Shown here: piece after piece, positions 47,382 to 60,000 of the stretch
Layout of the letters: each line of letters starts with the position of its first letter
Position numbering within the stretch: position 1 is the stretch's first letter
Assembly (NCBI GenBank): GCA_031472005.1
Contig: PZJY01000002.1
Location: 3,038,001 to 3,102,000, forward strand
Direction: 5' to 3'
Source of the DNA: Tetracladium setigerum
Taxonomy: Eukaryota > Ascomycota > Leotiomycetes > Helotiales
DNA: 64,000 nucleotides
Program-made: the position numbers and the translations under genes
Notes under the pieces: generated by a model
Seen by the model: only the letters and a program-made list of their open reading frames with translations
Told to the model about the DNA's origin: nothing
Database searches by the model: none

Positions 47382-48651
47382 CGTGATATGATACTGAAGC
47401 TCAGGTAGGCAGGCAGGTAAGGATGGAGAAGGGGGTCCAATCTGTACGGATGAGGCGATCCGGACTTCGAGGTAATAGCTATTGAAGGAAGCTCTGTATC
47501 AGTGTATCAATGAGTTATGAGGCCGTGGGGGTTGGTATTATCAATGTCAGTGGGTCCCACCGTCCGATTGTACAGCGTAATCTGCTGATGCTGGCAGCTT
47601 GGAGTTTTCTTTTCGAGAGATGAGAGAGTTCTCCGATATCTTGGAGATAGATTTGATTGATTGATCTGCAACCCAATTCCCTTATCCAGATAGCAAATAC
47701 ACGATTCAGCTACTGCAGTGGGGAGCATGCGCTAGCAAGGGGCAAGAGAAAAGTCAAAGGGCTGAGGATGATTGGCACTAGAAGCATTTCCGAGGATCTT
47801 GATTCGCTGTGAGCACTGAAGTTGTTAGTTTCTGTGGAGTCGTCGACTCGACTCTTGAGTTTCGTGGAGGAAAACGACTCCAGTTTGGGCCCGCACATGC
47901 CGTCATAGACCGGGTCGTGACAGGGCGCCCCTTCCTCCGAGCCAAGAGAGGGCTGGCCAATGGGATAACTGGTGATAGCCGTTAATGCGGGGACTTGCGG
48001 GGCCATCAGGCGTGTTTTGACGACGCTAAACGAAATCCTGACAAAGTTTCCACCCACCGCCCTGGACGGCAGACCTGACACCAACGAAAAGTATTCACAG
48101 ATGACCTGATCTTGGTCTGCCTTACATTATTCAAAATTACCTATTCGGAGAGTAAGGTAGGTAGGTACCTTACCTGGTGGGTAAGATTACTACTAGGTAG
48201 GTAAAGACAAGTAGGAACATCCAAGTAATTAGAGACACGAAGCTAGCAGTGCTCGGCTTTACCTCGAGTCCTCCTCACTAGACTGGACTAGCTGCTACCT
48301 TATTTATCCTTCTCTCCTTCTTCTTCTCTTTTCCTTTTCTATATCTTCTATCTCTCCCCGAGTTTTCTCCTGCCCTGCCTACAATACTCCTTCTCTCTAT
48401 CTCTGCCCTCTTTCGGTCATTCCCTCCGAGCTGAACTTGAACTCTCACCTCACCTCTTATCGCTATCGATAAGAAACGTCACCAACGGCATACCGCTTCA
48501 GGTCAACGACACTACTTACTTCCTTTCCAGCTAAGATCGCCGCCTGCCAGAAACTTTTCTTCATTTTGGAAGCCATCACCATCTCTTGGTTCCAAACGAA
48601 TTCCCCCCTCTCTCTATCTTCCAATATACACACATTTATCAATCCCAAAAA
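47382..48651. promoter_or_regulatory. Divergent promoter of the betaine aldehyde dehydrogenase and choline enzyme genes
   Basis: About 1.27 kb between the two start codons. A perfect 8-bp inverted repeat GTAAGGTA-N6-TACCTTAC lies at 48152-48173, in a stretch of GTAGGTA words that continues to about 48205. The 350 bases before the choline gene are C/T-rich, a usual fungal leader. Shared control is inferred from the divergent layout. Confidence 0.5.
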
Positions 48652-50374
48652 ATGACAACCGAGTTTCTCACTTCCTCCCAAGTCAATGACTTTGACTATA
48701 TCATCGTGGGCGGCGGAACCGCAGGCTGCGTGATTGCCAGTCGATTGTCTGAATACCTTCCCAACAAGAAAATCCTCCTGGTTGAGGCTGGCCCAAGCGA
48801 CTTTAACAATGACAAGGTCCTCAAGTTGAAGGAATGGCTAACTCTACTCGGTGGAGAATTGGATTATGACTATGGAACCACTGAGCAACCAAATGGTAAT
48901 AACAGACCTCGTCACTTCACTATACCAGTTCATCTTCAGATACTGACCTGCACACCTAGGAAACTCACACATCAGACATTCGAGAGCCAAAGTGCTCGGA
49001 GGCTGCTCATCCCACAATACCCTGATCTCTTTCCGTCCCTTCGAGTACGATTGTCAGATCTGGGAGAGTTTGGGGTGCAAAGGTTGGGGATTCAAGAATA
49101 TGATGCGCTTGATTGACAATCTGCGAAATTCCATTCAACCTGTCCACAACCGACACCGCAATCAAATCTGCAAAGATTGGGTGACCTCGAGTTCCAAAGC
49201 GCTAGATATACCTATTATCCATGATTTCAACCACGAAATTCGCGAGAAGGGAAGTCTCCAACAGGGAGTTGGTTTCTTCTCCGTATCATATAACCCTGAT
49301 GATGGACGAAGGAGCTCTGCATCAGTTGCATACATCCACCCAATCCTCCGAGGTGACGAGAAGCGCCCCAATCTCACAATCTTAACTCATGCCTGGGTGT
49401 CCAAACTCAATCTCTCCGGAAAAGCCGTCCAAAGCGTCAACATCACCCTCAACTCCGGCACCAAGCTCACCGTCACCCCCAAGACCGAAACCATCCTATG
49501 CGCCGGAGCAGTAGATACCTGCCGCCTCATGCTTCTTTCCGGTATTGGCCCAGAGCAACAACTCAAAGACCTCTCCATTCCTGTCACCCACGACCTCCCT
49601 GGCGTAGGTGAAAACTTAATCGATCACCCAGAATCAATCATCATGTGGGAACTCAATGCACCCGTCCCACCCCAAACAACCATGGATTCCGACGCCGGCA
49701 TCTTCCTACGCAGAGAGATCAAAGACGCCGCAGCAAACAACGTCGATCCCGCTCTCAATCCGAAGAAAATCCCAGACGGAACGATCGCAGATATCATGAT
49801 GCACTGCTATCAAATCCCCTTCTGTCTGAACACCGCGAGATTGGGCTATGAAGCCCCATTGAACGCTTTCTGCATGACACCCAACATCCCACGTCCCCGA
49901 TCGCGCGGACGAATTTACCTCACCTCCGCCGATCCTACAGTCAAACCCGCCCTCGATTTCCGCTACTTCACTGATCCCGAAGGCTACGATGCCGCCACCA
50001 TCGTCGCAGGTCTGAAAGCCGCGCGCGAGATCGCAAAGCAGGAACCTTTCTGCAACTGGCTCACCAAGGAAGTTGCACCCGGGCCAAAAGTACAGACGGA
50101 TGAGGAGTTGTCAGCTTATGGTCGTAGTGTGGCTCACACGGTTTACCACCCTGCTGGAACTACCAAGATGGGTGCTGCGGAGGATGAGATGAGTGTGGTG
50201 GATTACGAGTTGAAGGTTAAGGGACTTCGAGGCGTAAGGATTGCTGATGCAGGTGTATTCCCGACTATGACCAGTATCAATCCTATGTTGACCGTGTTGG
50301 CTATTGGCGAGAAGGCGGCTGAGATGATTGCACATGATGCTGGATGGAGGGGTGATCAGAAGGCGAGGTTGTAA
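48652..50374 (+). CDS. GMC oxidoreductase, choline oxidase/dehydrogenase type
   Basis: FAD enzyme predicted to oxidise choline to betaine aldehyde. The N-terminal dinucleotide fold is FDYIIVGGGTAGCVIASRLS followed by KKILLVEAGPSD. One intron (48896-48959) splits the protein before SHIRHSRAKVLGGCSSHN. Later motifs are TILCAGAVDTCRLMLLSGIG and DLPGVGENLIDHPE, and the C-terminal active site is VAHTVYHPAGTTKMG with the second region IADAGVFPTMTSINPMLTVL. Length is about 550 residues, as in choline oxidases, with the frame intact. The start at 48652 directly precedes the Rossmann fold with no room for a mitochondrial presequence, so cytosolic or peroxisomal location is likely. It ends KARL, not a canonical SKL signal. 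With its divergent neighbour it completes choline to glycine betaine. Confidence 0.9.
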
Positions 50375-51959
50375 ATTACTGAATTTGTTGTTGTTGTTAC
50401 AAAATTTCTCTCTACCTAAGTTATCCGTCTATTTGACGATTCTCATCCATTCTCATTCCTTGTAAATACAACTGTTGGGCCGTGGCGTTGAAGAGATAAT
50501 GAGTGTTTTTTGGGGGGGAAACCAAAAAAGTAGAAAGTTTGTTGTTGAAGCTTTTAAGGAGCAGTAACATAAACAACTTTGGGGGTGTTTTTTGTTTTTA
50601 GTTGTTGCTGTTTGGATTAGAGAATCATATCCTTGTTTTCTGTTCCAACCTAATAGATGTCTACCTTACTTGAAGCCTTGCTTTTCAAGTGAACTTGCAA
50701 ACGTTTCTGAAATTGCATATTATTCCCGCTCCTTTTCCATTGGAACCCCCCCTTCCTCCAAGTGTACAGTTCTCCGAAATTATATTTATAAGTATGCCTA
50801 TAATCATACATACAATGACAGTAGCATCTTCTACGCAATTCTAAAACTATTATATCAAATACGACAAAGAGTCAGACTAAGTCAATGTACTAGGCTTTCC
50901 TACCACTCCTTCCCTCCTTCCCTCCTTCCCTACCTAAATTCCATCGAACAAAACCATAGTATTGAAACCGTAAACTGCGGAGTATTACAAGAAGGAAAGA
51001 AAAAAGGAACAAGGAAGTAAAACAAAACGATAGGTGAAGAAATTAAAGAGACAAGATTCCTGAACAAGTCTCTGTTTCCGAAGTGTAAGAGCACAAATAG
51101 CTACCGTTGAAAGGATTTTTATATATACCTAGGTAATATCTAAGGTATGAAACCGAACAGTAACTAGTAAAGGGAGAAGTAATGTGTGTGTGAGAGAGGA
51201 GAAGGCGAGGCGGCGTTGTGTGAATAAGGTAGGTACGGTAACCCCCATCCCTTCTCCCTTCTTTAGGCCAGAGAGGAGTTGTAAGATTTCAATGTCGAAT
51301 AGCTAGCTATCCTTGCCTTGGTCTCCAGTTAGAAGAAAGAGAGATATAGAGAGAGGTACAGAGAAACTGCTCGGGTGACTGGCCAAATAGTATTCAAAGT
51401 AGAGCGAGAAAATTCTCCGGCTCAAATTTCAATGCCATGGATGTTGGAAGAATGAGAACCTACATAAATATATATCCAAGTACTTCTTAGTCAATTGTAT
51501 CGCGAGACTTCTCCTTCTCAAAGTACCCAGGCATGATATTTCTTGTCAACTACGGAAGTTCTCTACTAAAGTTCTCACGTCGAGTCCTCTCGAGATTGAA
51601 GCGGAAAGAAATTTCTAACACGGCGATTTCGAATGATGGAATACATTATTATCTAGGGCTTTCAAGGCCAAGTGTCTCCGACAGAGATAGTCTGCTGCTT
51701 GTGCAGTTTAATACGCCAAATACCATCCAATCCAACCCCCTCCCTCACTGAGAACGCTCAATCCAAGGGATTATCCAACCTGTTTTCCCAATCACCAGAA
51801 TGCGCCACGAAGAAAGCAAGATTACTACATCCCAACCGTTTTAAATCCAACGCTATGCTCAGAAAACAATCCACATCCGATCAGCATTCCACTACCTTGC
51901 CCAGGGTAATTATCCCATTTTTCAATTCGTGCGCCCTACACGGTTTGTGTTCCGTTGCT
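50375..51959. other. Intergenic between converging genes
   Basis: About 1.6 kb. It contains (CCTTCC)n-like stretches near 50910-50930 and GA-rich sequence near 51190-51360. The open frames here match nothing, and 51533-51960 is not conserved-looking. I see no gene. Confidence 0.5.
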
Positions 51960-53071
51960 TAATATTGGAAACCACCGTAGTTCGAGTTTCGGGTGGCTTG
52001 TTGTGGGTATGGAGTAGAGTAATCTGGTTCTTGGTACACAGTGTTGCGATGGTCATCCTCCGGGAGGAGTTCTTTGACTTCCCAGTTGTTTTGTTTGGTT
52101 CCAACGGAGAACTCGAGATCTTCTCTCGTGATAGAATCCCAGTACTAATACACAAATCAGCAAACCATATCAAAAGAATGCCAGAAGAGCACAAACAAAC
52201 CTTGTAAATCATCATAACAGCCAGAAGGTTACAGATAGTGGCAAAGAACAGACCATCCAAGTAATGATTGACAGCATTGCAAATCGTGTTGCTGAAAACA
52301 TACAGGATGACCTGTCCAATGACGAAAAAGAACACTCCAAATGCAATATCTCCCAATGGCCAGCGATCTTGGAGAGTATTGACCACAAGGAGAATCTGCA
52401 TAACAACGTAAATGAAAAGCGCCACTGCTGGGGCAATGTACAACACGACGAACATCCCGACTGTGTTTGTTGGTCCCATGCCCGCCCATGACTTGAACGT
52501 AGCCAGCGATACCAATCCGGTAATGACGAAGAAAAGGAAGGTCATGCCTCGAAGCAGCCAGACTGATAGCCCTGTTCCATCCTCGTAGAGCTGGAAACCA
52601 ACGAATCCGTTTATGAGAAGAGACACGCACAGGGCGGAAGACAATCCATTCTGTATTGCTGCGAAGTATGGATATGCCTCGCCGCCAGGTGGAACGACAC
52701 CCGAATCGAGAATGAGCGAGGCGAATGTAAGGAGCATATAGATATAAAAGAAGAAGGTGATTTCCTTGCGACCTGTTCAAGAACTGTCAGTCCCACATCC
52801 GCACGACAATCGCACCAACATCTGCAAACTCACCAACGGCTGTGAATTTGCTCCGGACGTGCAAAATCATGATCACCGTCATAACCAATGCCACGATATG
52901 CATAAAGGAAGCACCGCCCTGGAAGATAATGGTGTTCGCCAGCTCAATGTTTCGCGCATAGCATTCTGGTTCCATCCCATGCGATCCGGAAATATGTGTT
53001 ATCGGCCCTATCACCGTACATAGCGGCACCGCTGCTTCATTGCATATCTCTGTAAAGTCTCCAAAACCCAT
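51960..53071 (-). CDS. CHS7: Chitin synthase export chaperone Chs7
   Basis: Chs7 is an ER membrane protein that lets chitin synthase III (Chs3 type) leave the ER. The N-terminus MGFGDFTEICNEAAVPLC is diagnostic, followed by MEPECYARNIELANTIIFQG. Seven hydrophobic segments follow, among them FMHIVALVMTVIMILHV, YIYMLLTFASLILDSGVV, LCVSLLINGFVGFQLYEDG, RGMTFLFFVITGLVSLATF, MFVVLYIAPAVALFIYVVMQ and DIAFGVFFFVIGQVILYVFS. The last exon gives YWDSITREDLEFSVG and a polar tail ending NYGGFQY. Three exons, with introns about 52770-52835 and 52145-52205, and an intact frame. Confidence 0.95.
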
Positions 53072-55801
53072 TGTGTTGCCCTCAAAATGTGTTGTACTTG
53101 CTATGGTATGTTTGGAATGATGCTCGAGGACCGCCCCTCAGTCGAAGGAATGTAGGAAGCGATATTTTGGAGGGTGTAATATCAAATGTTGTAGGTAGCG
53201 AATGTGAGGGAAAGATCGTGATGGTGAATTTCCAGCAGAGATGTTGCGTGGGATGGGAATGGAGGTTCGCACCTGGTGAAAGGGAGGTTCCAAACATTGA
53301 TCGCCATCTCGTATTTGTCTTGGCCTTGTCGTTGGCGGCGAAACCAGAGGACAGGGGTATATTTTGGGATTTCACGTGATTACGGTCATGTGAATTGCAC
53401 TTGGTCTCTTCATGTACTTCACATTATCATGATGGTCACAGATGATGATGATGATCATGATTGTTGGATGAATTTTATGTATGTGTATTTATTTCTGTTT
53501 GATTGGAGAAAGAAGACAGTTGAGAGTGAGCACATTTTGGATGAGGACAAAAGTGGCACGACGCTACCAACAGGGAGCCATATATCTCACTCCTCATACA
53601 GAGCTGAGTAGTAAGTAAAATGTATCACCTTTCCCTTAGAATTGTTTCATGGAGATGTTCTCAGGATCTCGACAGACATTTGAGACTTGCGAGGGAATCA
53701 AGCCAGCCATCCATTGCGATGAGACTTTGGTCTACACGATTACTTCCACTTCTCAAGCTGAAAGTATTATATTATGCTGGTGCTCCAGGAATGTTTCCCG
53801 TCTCGTAAAGAAAAGCCAAAGAGAAACATGCAACCCTAGCCTAGTATGTGGCGATAATCCCTTGCATTTGACGAGCAGAGTAAGTAGTAATCGTAATGAT
53901 TGTTGATGTCCAAAAGCCAGCTCCTACATCGGTGACCTTTGAGCAATTTCCATCCCCTCTTTTCTCGCTGATAAACATCGCCGTAAAATCAGGCTGAATC
54001 AACCTGGCGTATGAAACAAACAATATGAACTCCACAGAACATGAACGACGACGACATATGCCTCGCTCGAAACAACCAGAAAAAAAGCACACAGCCGCTA
54101 GTACCGAGGGAACACTCGTATCCCATCAATATCTGCATGGCCCAACGCTTGCAGAGCCCTGCAGCAGAGTACAGGATAATCGTGACCGATCATGACAAAG
54201 ACTTGGTTTTAATGTACACCAGACAGAAGCAAGTAAGGAAATCCTCTGTAACGACGACAGCCTTGTGTCATCCGCAGATCCAAAGTTTTTTTGCAAGGAC
54301 ACATACGATGCACCGGAAGAGTGGTGGAGTCGCAATAATAAGTGGTGTGCCTTGTGTCCCGCAGACGCGTAGGGAAGATGCTACAGTACGGCTGGCTCTG
54401 GCTCATCGGAGAGGAATGTGAGAGGATGAGTGAGGGGTTTTGACAACATGATTTCTGAGGGAAGATCAACCTGATGAGCTTGACGATGCGGGCGTTTGCA
54501 TTGATTAGGACAAGGGGGGAAGAATCCTGCAGTAGTCGGGCTGTGTTTCCTCCGATGATGCAGCGCAAGAGGAGTCTGTTGAAACAATATTGAAGCTGCT
54601 GATGTTGACCAGCCAAGGGTATATCGCGGTTGATGTCTTGCTCATCAAAGCAAGAAATGATGGCCCGGTTGCAACTCTGCATACAGGAAGGACTCTGTGG
54701 TGGATTTTCCAGGTTGATATTGCCCAGCTGTCTCAGCTAGGCAGGACACAAGATGGTGTGGTCACTGGTCAGCCCTCGCCGCTGTGGCCAAGGCAAACTT
54801 CGTAATAATACTTGTGATAGAGGGGGAAAGGCGTCCGGTCGGGATGGTGCAAGTAGTGAGTGAATACTGAACCACTCAGTCGTTGTGGATAGAAAGAGAG
54901 GGAAAAAAAATATGCGAGAAAGGCAAAAATGCGAGAAACTGTGGTCATGACGAATCAAAAAGCCCACTCTCGTTGATGGTGGTTGAGGTCTCGTGTCGGA
55001 TTGAACGGAAGACGGTCTTGGAAACAGGCATGATGGACGTGGTTGCGTGCCACGATAAAACACGGGCTGACGAGAAGTAATTTTTGCGGATTATTAGTTG
55101 GGAGGGTCAAAAGTAAGTGTAGTATTATCATTGTACCCCGTATCTGGAAAGTTTCTGTTGCCGAAGCAAGGTTTGTTGTATCGCTTGCTCACCAGATTAT
55201 CCAAGAAAAGTCCGAAGCGAACGAAGCCATGGTGGGCCAACTCTCACGATTCTTGGATGTCCAGGTCAACCGCGGCTTGTGCTATGGACATGAGTAGTGC
55301 GCCTGGAGAGCACGAAGTATTTGCTGGGAAAGCTGATGAATCTCTGCATACACAAGCGTGAAATCAAGGAAATCGAGTGGTCTTTCAACCAATGTTGAAA
55401 TTTGGCGCATGTGTTGGGGAATATTGATACTGCTTTGAAGATCTGGTGAATGCTTTGCGAGATGCACTATCACAACTATCACAATGCATTGATGGCTGTT
55501 CCACGTAATACAATCCAGCAAGTTTGTCCTCCGGCAAGTTTGGCTTTTATTTCAAATTATTCTTGATTCAAAAATGCCTGTTGCTCACTAGAGTTTCCTT
55601 CCTTCCTTCCTCCTTGTGGGGTGAAACATTATTCAAAAATATTAGGGGCTCCTTTTCCCCGCCATTTTTGTGAAATCCGACGAAGCTTTGTGAATTTCAT
55701 AATTTCCTAGCTAAAAGTGTCTTAATAGTCGATGAGCCCAACAGCACGTTTATATCTCAATCATTTAGTATGATCCTTTGAAGCACCCTCTACCTAAGAA
55801 T
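53072..55801. other. Gene-poor interval of 2.7 kb
   Basis: No open frame here resembles a known family. The frames near 53276-53611, 54041-54421 and 54209-54682 overlap one another on both strands and lack domain-like sequence. Part is probably the chs7 promoter and leader; short GATGAT and CCTTCC repeats occur near 53441 and 55600. I see no RNA gene or transposon. Confidence 0.5.
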
Positions 55802-57009
55802 CTAATTCGTCCTTCCCATAGAATACTGTCGGTTTTCAACCGCATGCTTCACATCGCCCGGAAGTTCGTCCCAGAAACTCGGTCCAGTTGGTTTCCAGCC
55901 CAATAGCTCGGCTCTCGCCGACTTAGCACGGCTATTTGACCTCCAGATATATTTCGCCAGCAGTGGCCATTCTGGTTTGATATTACCTACCTCCTCAGCA
56001 GTGTAAGAAACAGTTTTGCTGCCTGCGGGGAGCCATTCTTGTTCTATTCCGAGCTTGTTAATGGCTTCAGCGGCGTCTTTCCAGCGGATTTCATCTGCTA
56101 CTGCGAAATAGAAGCCCTGTGGGTTCAGTTAACTCGGCACAGAGATAACGCGCGGAAGTGTGGTGTTACCTCTTTGCCCCATTGTGCTCGTCCACCACCC
56201 TTGATTGCCTCGCTAAGGAGAAGGGTCCAGAGACTTGTCACATCACTGATGTGTGTTACTGCTCTGAAATTTTGGCCATCGCCGAGGTAGAAGGCCTCCT
56301 TTCTTTTCAGTACAATCTTGACATACTCCGGAACCATGAAGGTTGTGCGTCTTCCAACTCCAATGTTCTGGCCGTAAATATCCGGAGGGACAATGCTAAG
56401 TGTTTTCAGAAGGTTATTGGAGGCATTGGTAACGAGTAAATCTACTTCTCGATGCATTCCTTCTTTCGGAATGTTGTAGATGTTCTCGTTGTGAGTGACG
56501 TCGTTCCAAACATAAGGATTCTCCTTTCCCAACCATTCCGGTGTGACAATATCAGAAATACATCCTGTCCCTGTCAAATGGAGAAGAAAACTCGGCTCTT
56601 TTCTTTTAGAGAGACCGGAGAGAATGGCCTGTATGCATCCAAGATGATCGGTGTCCCCCAAGTCTGTTGGTTCACAATTAGCAATTGTTCGGGTGCTTGT
56701 CTGTACAGATGGGAGTATGCGACAATCTTACGAAGAACTATTTCAGCCTCAGAAGCAGCTGCTTCGATGATATCATATGCATCGAAATCGCCTTGAACAA
56801 TCGTGATGCGAGGGTATCTTGAGGTGAACTCGTCTGAGGGAGGGGACCGAAGCAGTGCAGTTATTCGCAAGTCAGGATATGTTTGAACAACTGCTTCCAA
56901 AACACTCCCTCCAATGTATCCTGTTCCGCCTGTTCTGGAGAGATTATAAGCTTCTCACTTGAGAGGTGGCATTGGGGTTGCCTTACATGAATACTTTCTT
57001 GGAAGACAT
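55802..57009 (-). CDS. NAD(P)-binding epimerase/NmrA-like Rossmann protein
   Basis: An extended short-chain dehydrogenase-type protein with no defined substrate. Exon 1 is tiny (MSSKKVF), then after an intron come TGGTGYIGGSVLEAVVQTYP (TGxxGxxG cofactor motif), LRITALLRSP, ITIVQGDFDAYDIIEAAASE, and after a second intron VLHLGDTDHLGCIQAI. It continues PSFLLHLTGTGCISD, HREVDLLVTNA, LSIVPPDIYGQN, RAVTHISDVTSLWTLLLSEA, and a last exon GFYFAVADEIRWKDAAEAIN and RAELLGWKPTGPSFWDEL. Four exons, intact frame, about 340 residues. The sequence resembles fungal proteins annotated as NAD-dependent epimerase/dehydratase or nucleoside-diphosphate-sugar epimerase. Confidence 0.82.
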
Positions 57010-60000
57010 CTTGGAGTGAAAATGCACGGCCAACTTAGTTGTAAGAAACTTCTTTCAAATGTTGGCATTCAGACTGGAAAATGAAACTTCATCTTCTTAT
57101 AAAAGTGTTGGTATGTGATCTCCTGCCTGTGATCTGTTCCATTCGGGCGACAAGAGTGCGAACTCCATCATTCATGTAGAATGACGATCTAGCTTTGGGC
57201 AGTTTGATATCCACCGACACTCCAGGTGTGATTGTTGTCCCAATGAGAAAGTATATCCGAGGGTCACAGATGTTGATTTGAAAGCACCAAGGCCTCATGC
57301 TTAAGTGCTTGCAAGCTGATATCACCAGAAACCGTCCAATATATCGCTATCTTGTCGTTGTTGAATCTCTCGCCAGGGCGATGATCAGCTGATATCGGAT
57401 AATCGTCGGGATAACGTGTAATCACAAAACTCCTCCGAGAGATGGCCGTCCCTTCACCGAGTAAGGACTTGACGGAAAATATTATTAGCATGCTGCATTT
57501 CAAGAATAATCGTTGTTTCGAGCACGAGATGTCAAATTTGCTCTGCAAGCAGGGTTTCATTGTGAGGAAGGAAGGGGCAAAATTAACACGCGGGTGTCTC
57601 TATCACTTAAAGCGCCACGAAGTCCCCCCGCTGTACGAAACAGGAGTTGATCGGAATTCGATGCTTTATCCAACTCACACTTTCACAAAAAAAAAAAAAC
57701 ACCAATGCACTGTTGCACACGGCGTGTACCCGTTGACCTTTGTTCATTATTCTTGTTTGATGCATCACTTCTTTCATCAGAGATCCAGAACGAAGGGGGC
57801 ATGAGGGTTACTAGTCAAGCGAGAGTTTTCTTCGACACCTGGATTTGACCTGCTGCCCACAGTTCCTAGCATTAAATCTCATCGAATGCTACTTCATTTG
57901 GCTTAGAGCTTTTCCATTATCACGAAGTACACGCGACCCATGATTACGAATAGCCGCACCGCGACGTGTTGGATCCTTCACGCCGCAGATCAAGCACACG
58001 CTGATTCGCTGGTTTTGCTAAAACACTTTAACTCTACTGGTCATATCGAGCGACTTGAAGCTTCAACTTCAAGGCATATCCAGCTGCGACAACTACAACA
58101 CGTTTGGGATCATTTGCCCTGGTCGGCGGCCTGGGAATGAGAAGGCGGTTCCCTTGCAGCAGAGGAGATGATGGGGGGGTTTTACGAGACCTTGTTGCCG
58201 TTTGCCGTTTATTTTATTTTTTCACGGACTTCCTAGGAAACAAGGTCGGGAAGTTTTGGCACCCGTAAAAAAGAGGCAGTTGAATCATGATCGCTAGGTC
58301 GTGGAGCTGTGAAAGTGGTATCAGATCGACCCACAAGCTGGTGTTCAGGCTGATTACCTACAAGTGGTACTTTGAATCTTGATAGACAGCCTGGAGAGCG
58401 GGTGGGTGCCGCTGCTCTGGTGAGATTTCTATTTGTCTTTCCAGCAACGGGAGTTGCCATTTTCCCTCATGCTCATGATGGTTTGGCTTGCCGCTTATGC
58501 CGATCTCTTTCCAGCTCCCTCGATTCTCGAGTCCCAAGTCCCAACATACGAAGCATCCGGAGATCACTAATGAAGCTAAAAACAAGACTGACTCCTATTA
58601 TTGCTGAGGTGGGATGTTCAGCAGGATTGTTCTCTGCGCCACCAAATCATTCTTCTTCTCATCCATCCCACTACTGTTGTTGTAAGTCAGAAAGATTGGT
58701 GAGATTATTATTTCGGCAAGTCTCCTCGTACAGGAATGAAAAACGCTAGGGAAATTTTGCAGAGGAATCTTCATCCCACGTCCAAGGATCGCATCTCTTC
58801 GGACCCAAGGATGAATACTATGGAGCATACTCCCCAAAGCAACTAATCAAGCCAAGGGGTTCCAACAACAATAGACGGTTCTCGCAATAATTATTGGCAA
58901 TCCATTCCAATTCAATCCAATCCCGCGCTAGCGTACATTTATTTGAGGGCCGTCACTCACCCCCATGAGGAGTACTTTGCGGATGTACATACTGCACAAG
59001 CGTACGGACACCACGAAATTCAGTCACATAGAGGCAGCTGCTAGTATCGAATGTTGGGTCTCATCCAGCAGACAGACCGAATGTCCGAGGCTCGTATCCA
59101 ATCAAACACCTGATCCTAGAGCCCAAGATGCAAGCGATTGCTTTGCTGTTTTCGGATGGATAAAGATGCATCGTGTGCCGTTTGTTATTATGTGGTGGCC
59201 AGGCAGCAAGCCCAGGATGCGTGTGAAAAGCTTCAAGCACCAACGAAAGGAAAGAGGGAAGAGGCGTTGTGTGTGATCCTCAAGATTTGGACACCGGTTG
59301 ATGTTGATGAAAGTGTATCCGGAGTCATCCTCTGCCCTTTCCAGCCACCGGCATGATGATTTGATTGATGAGGATGCGAGCAGGCTGCACGAATCGTCCA
59401 GACTCACTCCAAACTCTCCAAAGTTTTGCGGTACGACTGTATGATTGCCAAACCCGCGGTGCCCCAACGAGCGCATGATATTGCTAGTACAGCGCCGTAG
59501 ACAGGCTTGGAACCTACTGGGGGCGGCCAGGCGAGATGTGCGCCATGCCATTTTGCTCCGCATATGGTGGTTTTTCGGTCGCTGAGTCGTTTCTGTTTTG
59601 GTTTCATTATCTCAACCTGTAAGATCAGGCAAAGATCCGGCCAAAGCGAGGAAAGGAGGGAGACTTTCAAGGAGGCTTGCTTTTCTCAACGACCTGCTTG
59701 CTCCTCGGTTCGGAAGCATTCCTCCTCCCGCGAGCGATGATCGATGGCTCAGATTAATCTTTGCTATTAATAACGAAAGATTACGAAGTTGAGGATTGGA
59801 GGTTGCAGACTTGCACTTCCTTTGTCCACAATTTCCACGCGTTCCCAGCTCCCAGCCTCAAGACTGGAACGTCAGTTGCAAAGGGAAAGGTTTGCCCCTC
59901 GCCGTGCATGCCTCACCATAATAAGACTTGCCTTCCTTGCCAGCCATATCAATTACCAACAATAAACCATGTTCCTTCCGGTGGTGGTGCTAGTATTATT

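Noticed and set aside
53276..54682. Open frames of 70-157 codons between chs7 and the epimerase-like gene
   Set aside because: Opposing frames overlap, compositions are unremarkable and no motif is present.
57089..57560. Two overlapping minus-strand frames of 78 and 98 codons
   Set aside because: They cannot be joined by a single-base repair or a clear intron, and match no family I know.
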